Positions 1 to 4,985 of a stretch of DNA of 8,410 bases are shown in pieces. Within the stretch, counting starts at the first letter, position 1. Every line of letters starts with the position of its first letter. Origin of the DNA: JAGLQA01 sp023135565 (GTDB lineage: Bacteria; Acidobacteriota; Aminicenantia; UBA2199). Location: assembly GCA_030639305.1 (NCBI GenBank), contig DAOWCY010000266.1, positions 1-8,410 on the forward strand. Direction: 5' to 3'. The translations under genes were made by a program, and so were the position numbers. Under the pieces are notes generated by a model, which had not been told where the DNA came from, searched no databases, and saw only the letters and a program-made list of their open reading frames with translations.

Positions 1-28
1 CTAATTCTATGCTTCTTTGGTGATTCAT
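1..28 (-). CDS. 5' end of a leftward gene, product unknown (truncated by window edge)
   Basis: An ATG on the minus strand (complement of 26-28) opens a frame reading MNHQRSIEL before the window ends. The start is supported by an AAGGAG Shine-Dalgarno site six bases upstream, one of the two best ribosome binding sites in the window. The gene is transcribed divergently from the histidine kinase. Nine residues are not enough to name a product. It could also be a very short peptide gene or a chance start, but the spacing and strength of the ribosome binding site favour a real gene. Confidence 0.55.
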
Positions 29-34
29 CTTTTA

Positions 35-40
35 CTCCTT
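35..40 (-). promoter_or_regulatory. Shine-Dalgarno site of the leftward partial gene
   Basis: Minus-strand AAGGAG, six bases before the ATG at 28-26. It fixes the start of the partial gene at the left edge. Confidence 0.6.
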
Positions 41-271
41 AAAATTTTTTTAACAAGCTTAGCCTGTTGTGTAATTTTAAGGGTCGCCATTTGGCACAAA
101 TATGAGAGGGGTGGCACTGAGGGGCTTTTTTGTTTTTTGCCCCGAAGTGACGGGGTGTGTTAGCTCGTCGAAAAGCACCACCGTTCAACGCTTTCCCACG
201 CGAGTGGGGTTTGCTTAATCTCATTCGTTTCCGGGTGAGGCTCGCATCATGAAGAACTACCAAGAAATTAC
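41..271. other. Intergenic region with several GC-rich hairpins, no convincing gene
   Basis: This stretch holds clear secondary-structure elements but no gene I can support. GGGGC at 121-125 can pair with GCCCC at 139-143 across a T-rich loop. Alternatively CCCCG at 140-144 can pair with CGGGG at 151-155 around a six-base loop; the two hairpins exclude each other. A third hairpin is CCCAC (195-199), GCGA (200-203), GTGGG (204-208), a GNRA tetraloop when read on the plus strand. The region could be a long 5' leader of the leftward gene, a structured RNA or repeat debris. None of the hairpins is followed by a T-run that would make a clear terminator on either strand. Confidence 0.4.
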
Positions 272-330
272 TCTGCCTCCGGCGGCCCTGCCGGGGGCCA
301 AACTTTTGAAAAAGTTTGATCAAAACTTTT
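272..330 (+). repeat. Intergenic repeat element, left copy, with alternating inverted arms
   Basis: A GC-rich part (272-299, including GGGGGCC at 293-299) is followed by three alternating arms. CAAACTTTT at 299-307 pairs perfectly with AAAAGTTTG at 310-318, and AAAAGTTT at 310-317 can instead pair with AAACTTTT at 323-330. The 30 bases at 301-330 match the reverse complement of 8203-8232 at 25 of 30 positions, and a GGCCCCC block also recurs near the right copy. Such short GC/AT two-part elements are typical of dispersed intergenic repeats. Copy number elsewhere in the genome cannot be seen here. Confidence 0.5.
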
Positions 331-457
331 CATGAGCGATACGCTTTCCTGTTACTCGAAAGCTCCTTATAGGCTGCCCGCGCCGCGGGAGCGCATCGAC
401 TTACAGCGTTACCTATACGAAGTATGAGCAAAAACCGGATAGTTACCAAAAAAGTTA
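331..457. other. Intergenic region upstream of the histidine kinase
   Basis: I find no supported gene here. It contains a short hairpin, CCCGC (377-381), GCC loop (382-384), GCGGG (385-389), and a small inverted repeat ATAC-GAA-GTAT near 413-424. The minus strand is open across most of this stretch but has no start with a ribosome binding site. The stretch may be the continuation of the repeat at 272-330. Confidence 0.3.
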
Positions 458-486
458 TAGAAATTTGTGGCAAAATGTGTTAAAAT
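458..486 (+). promoter_or_regulatory. Candidate sigma-70 promoter of the hybrid histidine kinase
   Basis: TAGAAA at 458-463 (4 of 6 to TTGACA) and TAAAAT at 481-486 (5 of 6 to TATAAT) are separated by 17 bases, with a TG one base before the -10 box (extended -10). Transcription would begin near 493, leaving a leader of about 27 bases before the ATG at 520. The AT-rich background makes chance matches easy. Confidence 0.45.
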
Positions 487-519
487 ATTATTTTATTTTT
501 GATTGCGTTTTTTCATATC

Positions 520-3459
520 ATGGCTAAACAAAAAAAAAGTATTGCCCGGCTATTTTCGTCCACTTATATCGCAATTATTGTGGTTCTAACTATAGTCCTG
601 GGCGCGGTCTTTATCGCCAACAAGTATTTAAGCTTTTACGAAAATAAAAATGAAATCGGGAAAGATTTTCTAACGAGCCAGGTCCATGTCATTCGCGCTA
701 AAGTCAACGAGGTAAAAGGTAATATCGAGTATAATAGGATAAGGGCGAAAAAAATATTAAAGAAGAACATCAAAGAGAGAACCTACGAAGCCCATCACGC
801 AATTTCTCAAATCTACGACAAAAACAAAGATACTAAATACTCTGAAGAGATAAAAGAAGAAATTAAAGAAACCCTGCGTCTCTTTAGATTTAATAACGGC
901 AGGGGATATTATTTTATCAAAGACTTGGCCGGTTATGTTATCCTACAGCCAACGAAAAAGGAAGCGGAAGGCAAACCGGCGGAAGACAAAATTTCCATGA
1001 GTAGGTTTCTTTCTGTCATAAAATCTAAGGGCGAAGGCTTCGTCTCTTATAACTGGTATAAACCCCGGCAAAAGAATGTAAAAAATAGAAAAATCACCTA
1101 TGTTAAGTTATTTGAACCTTATAACTGGATAATAGGCACCGGTGAATATTTGGATGAGATCGAGAAAGAAACTCAAACCTGGGTCACGGAGCAGATGAAG
1201 AAAATCAGGTTCGGCAAGCAGGAGAAATACAGTATCTTTACCTTTGCCATAAAAAACAGCGGCAGCGCTTACCGGTTCGATAATGTAATCATAGAACCGC
1301 GAGACCCGGAAGGCCCGGACCTTTACCTAACGGCGGTTTTTTCGGGTAAAAAAGGAGACCATATCTCGAAGGAAATACTGAAAAAAATAGGTGAAGAAGG
1401 GAACGGAACCATCCAAATCCGCCAAAAAGAGAGAAGCGGCGCGGCTAAAAGAGAGAAGATTATATATTTTAAATTATACCCGGAATGGCAGTGGGTGATC
1501 GGGTCCGGTTTTTATCCCGGGGACTTCAGGGAGAAAATAATCGCAGACGAACGAAAGCTCAAAGATAATATAAAATTCGAAGTATTCTTGATCGTTATCA
1601 TTCTTGCCGTGGTGTTGAGCATTGCCATCATGATATCGAATTTTTACTCTAAAAAGATCAACAAGGAATTCAGTGTATTCACCGATTTTCTTAAAGCATC
1701 GGTAAAGAAAAATAAATTCCTGGATAAAAAACAGTTAAGTGCAGCGGAATTCCAGGCCCTGGCGGATTCGGCCAACATCATGATAGCAGAAAAGAAAATG
1801 GGGGAAGAAGCCCTGCTGGCCGCAAAAGAGATAGCCGAAGCCGCCACTAAATCGAAATCGAAATTTTTGGCCAACATGAGTCATGAAATTCGCACCCCTA
1901 TGAATGCCATCATCGGCATGAGCGATCTACTTTTCCAAACCGATATAACCCTGGTGCAGCAGGAGTATATAGAAATAATTAACTCTTCTTCCAGTAAATT
2001 ATTAACCATTATCAACGATATTTTAGATCTCTCCAAGATCGAAGCCGGGAAATTAGATTTAGATTTAGCGCCTTTCAAAATAGGGGATGTAGTGGAAGGG
2101 GTTTCCGATATGGTGGCCATGGCCGCCCATAAAAAGAACCTGGAACTGGTCATATTTATCGCCCCGGATGTGCCTAAGGAATCGGTAGGAGATTCGGCCC
2201 GCCTGCACCAGGTGCTGCTCAACTTAGTCAACAATGCGGTCAAGTTCACCGACAAAGGTGAGATCGTTTTATCGGTTCAACCCGTATGGGAAAGCGTGAA
2301 AAAGTTAAAACTCCGTTTCCAGGTGAAAGATACAGGCGTCGGCATTACTAAAAAAAACATAAAAAAATTGTTTTCTTCTTTTTCGCAAGTGGATGCTTCC
2401 ACTACCCGGAAACATGGCGGCACAGGCCTGGGCCTGGCCATCTCGAAGAAGTTGACCGAATTAATGAAAGGTGAGATCGGCGTAGATAGCCGCCCGGGCG
2501 CTGGGTCGACTTTTTGGTTTACCGCTATTTTCGATAAAGGTGAACCTGCCGCCCGGGAAGATTTGTTAGCTTTGCCCGGTTTTAAAGAGAGTCGTGTACT
2601 AATCGTCGATGATAATAAAAGCAATCGTTCGGTTTTGAGAAGATACTTAGAGAGCTGGGGGTGTAGATGCGCCGGTGTAGGCGGCGGCAAAGAAGCGATT
2701 GTAAAAATAGGCGTGGAAGCGGATGCCGGCCGGCCTTTCCATGTGGTGCTGTTAGATTCCCGTATGCCGGGCATCGCCTGTGAGCGTATGGCAGCGTTAA
2801 TAAAAGATAATGAGGCAATAAAAAACACGAAATTGATCCTGCTGTCTGCAGCGGCTTACGATAAAAACAATGAGGGATTAACCGGCCTCGAATTTGCCGC
2901 TTTCTTGAACAAGCCGGTGAAGCAATCGCAATTATTTAATTGTATCGCCGCGGTAATGGGACTCGACCGGGAGGAGCGGCAGGTGAAAAAGAGTTGTGAC
3001 GGCGCTGCCGGCAGCGAAAAAAACGGGGACCGGAAACCCTTGAATATCCTGCTGGCTGAAGATAATAAATTCAATCAAAAAGTAGTGGTCTATAATTTAC
3101 AGAAATACGGGCACAAGATCGACATAGCGGAGAACGGCCGGATCGCAGTGGAAAAATTTAAGAATAGTCTTTATGATCTTATTCTAATGGATGTGCAGAT
3201 GCCTGAAATGGATGGCTATGAAGCGGCCCGCAGTATTCGCCGCCTGGAACAAGAAGCCAAAGAAAAAAAAGGCCGGGAATGTCGCACTCCCATTATTGCC
3301 ATGACAGCCAATGCTATGAAAGAAGATGAAGAAAGGACTTTTGATTCGGGTATGGATGCCCATCTGAGCAAACCTTTTAATTCCGAGAAGTTTTTCGAGA
3401 TGATTTATAGGGTCGTCGATCCCCGCGGCACCCCCCGCCGCAGGCAAGACCGGGCTTGA
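520..3459 (+). CDS. Hybrid sensor histidine kinase: double Cache sensor, HisKA, HATPase, two receiver domains
   Basis: A membrane sensor kinase of 979 residues, counted from the ATG at 520. Membrane helices at about 16-34 and 353-373 enclose an extracytoplasmic sensor of two Cache-like units. The first has GYYFIKD near 129-135 and ends in NWIIGTGEY near 202-210; the second ends in QWVIGSGF near 324-331. Cache domains usually bind small solutes. The cytoplasmic part has a HisKA H-box (MSHEIRTP, phosphoacceptor H455), an N-box (N568, N572), DTGVGI at 604 and GGTGLGL at 633. Receiver 1 has acidic D697/D698, phosphoacceptor D746 and K798. Receiver 2 has E847/D848, D891 and K951. All catalytic residues are present in both receivers. 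There is no C-terminal HPt domain, so a separate HPt protein or regulator must complete the relay. An in-frame TTG at 499 would add seven residues; neither start has a Shine-Dalgarno site, and ATG followed by AKQKKS before the first helix looks the more natural start. The ligand cannot be inferred. Confidence 0.96.
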   Translation: MAKQKKSIARLFSSTYIAIIVVLTIVLGAVFIANKYLSFYENKNEIGKDFLTSQVHVIRAKVNEVKGNIEYNRIRAKKILKKNIKERTYEAHHAISQIYDKNKDTKYSEEIKEEIKETLRLFRFNNGRGYYFIKDLAGYVILQPTKKEAEGKPAEDKISMSRFLSVIKSKGEGFVSYNWYKPRQKNVKNRKITYVKLFEPYNWIIGTGEYLDEIEKETQTWVTEQMKKIRFGKQEKYSIFTFAIKNSGSAYRFDNVIIEPRDPEGPDLYLTAVFSGKKGDHISKEILKKIGEEGNGTIQIRQKERSGAAKREKIIYFKLYPEWQWVIGSGFYPGDFREKIIADERKLKDNIKFEVFLIVIILAVVLSIAIMISNFYSKKINKEFSVFTDFLKASVKKNKFLDKKQLSAAEFQALADSANIMIAEKKMGEEALLAAKEIAEAATKSKSKFLANMSHEIRTPMNAIIGMSDLLFQTDITLVQQEYIEIINSSSSKLLTIINDILDLSKIEAGKLDLDLAPFKIGDVVEGVSDMVAMAAHKKNLELVIFIAPDVPKESVGDSARLHQVLLNLVNNAVKFTDKGEIVLSVQPVWESVKKLKLRFQVKDTGVGITKKNIKKLFSSFSQVDASTTRKHGGTGLGLAISKKLTELMKGEIGVDSRPGAGSTFWFTAIFDKGEPAAREDLLALPGFKESRVLIVDDNKSNRSVLRRYLESWGCRCAGVGGGKEAIVKIGVEADAGRPFHVVLLDSRMPGIACERMAALIKDNEAIKNTKLILLSAAAYDKNNEGLTGLEFAAFLNKPVKQSQLFNCIAAVMGLDREERQVKKSCDGAAGSEKNGDRKPLNILLAEDNKFNQKVVVYNLQKYGHKIDIAENGRIAVEKFKNSLYDLILMDVQMPEMDGYEAARSIRRLEQEAKEKKGRECRTPIIAMTANAMKEDEERTFDSGMDAHLSKPFNSEKFFEMIYRVVDPRGTPRRRQDRA

Positions 3460-3530
3460 TTTTTTCCCGGATGTCAAATGTTAAGACGCGACCCCGAAAA
3501 CTGCTTCAAAAATAAAAAATAAAAAAAAAG

Positions 3531-3559
3531 TAGACAAAATTGAAAAATTATACTATTAT
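3531..3559 (+). promoter_or_regulatory. Candidate sigma-70 promoter of the peptide / radical SAM cassette
   Basis: TAGACA at 3531-3536 (5 of 6 to TTGACA) and TATTAT at 3554-3559 (5 of 6 to TATAAT) are spaced by exactly 17 bases. Transcription would start near 3566, giving a leader of roughly 130 bases before the peptide gene. This suggests the cassette is transcribed separately from the upstream kinase. I see no convincing terminator between the kinase stop at 3459 and this promoter, so read-through is also possible. Confidence 0.5.
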
Positions 3560-3624
3560 ATTCTGGTATGCGAAATCGCAGGACTAAGGGCGAGATGAGT
3601 AACAATTAAACTAAAGGGATAATC

Positions 3625-3669
3625 ATTTGAATTTGTTTTTCCAGGTATTGGAAAAACAAAAAATCAAAT
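3625..3669 (+). promoter_or_regulatory. Long hairpin in the leader of the peptide gene
   Basis: A perfect 11-base-pair inverted repeat, TTTGTTTTTCC (3632-3642) with GGAAAAACAAA (3650-3660), closes a seven-base loop. A further six pairs, ATTTGA (3625-3630) with TCAAAT (3664-3669), extend it across a 1x3 internal loop. It ends 14 bases before the Shine-Dalgarno site of the peptide gene. It is not followed by a T-run, so it is not a standard terminator. It could be a translation or stability element of the leader, or a protein-binding site in the DNA. Confidence 0.55.
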
Positions 3670-3683
3670 AAAAAATTTATATT

Positions 3684-3689
3684 AAGGAG
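3684..3689 (+). promoter_or_regulatory. Strong Shine-Dalgarno site of the small peptide gene
   Basis: AAGGAG six bases before the ATG at 3696, in an A-rich unstructured stretch. It is the strongest translation signal on the plus strand of the window. It is the main evidence that this short frame is a real, highly translated gene. Confidence 0.75.
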
Positions 3690-3695
3690 AAAAAA

Positions 3696-3902
3696 ATGTC
3701 TAAAAAAGAAAGAATTCAAACTTACCTGGGGGAAATCAGTAAGTTTGTAAACATGACCCCCACCGAAGAGAGTTATGACCTGAAAAGAAGAAGAGATGAC
3801 GCCAAAAACAATCTCGACAGCTTAAATGGGATTCTCAACCTGACCGCGTCCCGCGGGTGTCCCGAAGGCCGGCTCAGAGTAAATAGCAGCCTCAATTTTT
3901 AG
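3696..3902 (+). CDS. Small orphan peptide, candidate RiPP precursor for the adjacent radical SAM/SPASM enzyme
   Basis: A 68-residue peptide with no family I recognise. Residues 1-50 are charged and probably helical, opening MSKKERIQTYLGEISKFV and containing a basic patch KRRRDD at 30-35, then the hydrophobic stretch LNGILNL at 43-49. The tail (51-68) is different: it has the only cysteine (C55 in RGCPEG), several Asn and Ser, and ends in NSSLNF. No signal peptide or membrane helix is visible. A charged leader plus distinct C-terminal tail, a strong ribosome binding site and a radical SAM/SPASM gene 27 bases downstream fit a RiPP precursor with the core at the C-terminus. There is no double-glycine cleavage site, no Cys-rich core as in ranthipeptides or sactipeptides, and no Tyr-Gly motif as in splicease substrates. 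The gene call is fairly secure; the precursor role is inferred from context. It could instead be a small partner or regulatory protein of the enzyme. Confidence 0.78.
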   Translation: MSKKERIQTYLGEISKFVNMTPTEESYDLKRRRDDAKNNLDSLNGILNLTASRGCPEGRLRVNSSLNF

Positions 3903-3917
3903 GTTTTGTTTTCTACG

Positions 3918-3921
3918 GGAG
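3918..3921 (+). promoter_or_regulatory. Shine-Dalgarno site that sets the radical SAM start
   Basis: GGAG, within GGGAG at 3917-3921, lies eight bases before the ATG at 3930. An upstream in-frame TTG at 3906 would start only four bases after the peptide stop codon and has no such site, so 3930 is preferred. Confidence 0.6.
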
Positions 3922-3929
3922 AGTTGGAG

Positions 3930-4985
3930 ATGAATCTATCGGGTTTTACATTTATCGTAACAGGGGACTGTAATTACCACTGCTCATATTGTTACCAGGC
4001 CAAAGATAAGAAGTACTGCGACTGTTCTTTGATGGAAAAAGCGGTTGACTTCTTTTCCCCTTACTTTAATGAGAACTGTTATGTCGGTTTTTACGGCGGC
4101 GAACCCCTGCTGGCCTTCGAGCAAACCGGGAGAATCATAGACTATATCCAGGAAAAAAAGTTAAGTAAAAAAATTCGCTATTCTCTTACCACTAACGGCA
4201 GCCTGCTAAACGAAGAAATACTTAACTTCCTGGAACGTTACAAATTTTCCCTAATTTTAAGCTTCGACGGTCTGGCCCAGGAGATTTCGAGAAAGAGAGG
4301 CAGCTTCGCTCAGATCTATGCCACTTTAGAAAAGATATTAGAACGCCCGGGAATCGATCTCGAGGTCAACAGTGTTTTTACCCCGGACACAGTAAAATAC
4401 CTATCTGCTTCGTTGAAATTGATTGTTGACCTAAGAGTACAAAATGTCGCTCTTTCTCTCTCCAACATCTCGCCATGGCATCGAAAGGCCCTTCTACAAT
4501 TGAGCAAAGAACTGGACCTGTTAAAAAAAATCATTGCGCCGGTCTATAAAAAAACCGGGGCCGTCCCGGTGGTTAACTTCAGGAAAAATTCACGAAAAGG
4601 AGTTGCCCGGTGTTCCGCTGGGGACAGCCGCATGGCCCTCTCCCCGGACGGAAAACTCTGGGGCTGCTGCCTTTTTCCCGATTATTTTAAGGGAAAGGAA
4701 AAAACCGCGGATTACCATAAATACAGTTTTGGGGATTTAGATTCCTTCATCGCAAACCATGAGAAAATCTACCGCGAGATACTGCCTAATTATGCTGAAC
4801 TGCGAATGGACAACTACTGCGTATCCGGTGAACTATGCTTACTTTGCGATGACCTGGAAGAGTGTTGGTTATGTCCTATAGACGCTGCTTTTTCCGGTGA
4901 GAGTATCGGTGAAATCCCCCCCTGGTTGTGTGAAACCAACCAGGTGCTGAGAGAAGCAAAAAGAAGCTTTTGGGAAGAATTTTAA
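3930..4985 (+). CDS. Radical SAM/SPASM peptide maturase-like enzyme
   Basis: A 351-residue cytoplasmic iron-sulfur enzyme. The radical SAM motif CX3CX2C is at the N-terminus (C14, C18, C21, in CNYHCSYCY) and binds the 4Fe-4S cluster that cleaves S-adenosylmethionine. The barrel follows with FYGGEP at 54-59, TTNG at 87-90 and LSFDG at 110-114, as in the anSME/PqqE-type group. The C-terminal SPASM domain is complete: C228-X12-G241-X4-C246, then C303-X2-C306-X5-C312-X2-C315 and C334, seven cysteines expected to hold two auxiliary clusters. The canonical last spacing is X3 rather than X2. Extra cysteines are at 30, 32, 50, 247 and 297. Enzymes of this class make thioether or carbon-carbon cross-links, epimerise or excise residues in peptides, or convert Cys/Ser to formylglycine in sulfatases. 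No sulfatase is nearby, and the short peptide gene directly upstream points to peptide modification. The exact chemistry cannot be read from sequence. Confidence 0.93.
   Translation: MNLSGFTFIVTGDCNYHCSYCYQAKDKKYCDCSLMEKAVDFFSPYFNENCYVGFYGGEPLLAFEQTGRIIDYIQEKKLSKKIRYSLTTNGSLLNEEILNFLERYKFSLILSFDGLAQEISRKRGSFAQIYATLEKILERPGIDLEVNSVFTPDTVKYLSASLKLIVDLRVQNVALSLSNISPWHRKALLQLSKELDLLKKIIAPVYKKTGAVPVVNFRKNSRKGVARCSAGDSRMALSPDGKLWGCCLFPDYFKGKEKTADYHKYSFGDLDSFIANHEKIYREILPNYAELRMDNYCVSGELCLLCDDLEECWLCPIDAAFSGESIGEIPPWLCETNQVLREAKRSFWEEF

Noticed and set aside
113..126. TGGCAC as a sigma-54 -24 element
   Set aside because: The conserved GC dinucleotide of the -12 element is not at the required spacing, and no correctly placed gene follows.
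39..323. 94-codon minus-strand frame in the left intergenic region
   Set aside because: It starts at TTG inside the AT-rich repeat, has no ribosome binding site, spans the GC-rich hairpins, encodes a very basic composition with no recognisable fold, and ends at the Shine-Dalgarno site of the leftward gene. It looks like a chance frame through repeat or structured RNA sequence.
411..425. Sequence resembling a loxP arm (TATACGAAGTAT)
   Set aside because: Only one arm-like palindrome is present, with no 8-bp spacer and second arm. Chance similarity.
331..450. Open minus-strand frame ending AYKELSSNRKAYRS
   Set aside because: It has no credible start or ribosome binding site and lies next to a repeat element. 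More likely repeat sequence than a gene remnant, though copies elsewhere would be worth a search.
1881..2828. Long minus-strand frames opposite the histidine kinase
   Set aside because: They are antisense to the highly conserved kinase and receiver motifs and show no protein-like features of their own.
3440..3480. Intrinsic terminator after the histidine kinase (CCGGG / CCCGG around a T-run)
   Set aside because: The T-run lies inside the loop rather than after the stem, and the stem is only five base pairs. It is not a normal terminator.
3906..3929. TTG start for the radical SAM gene adding eight residues
   Set aside because: It lies four bases after the peptide stop with no ribosome binding site, while the ATG at 3930 has GGAG at a good distance.
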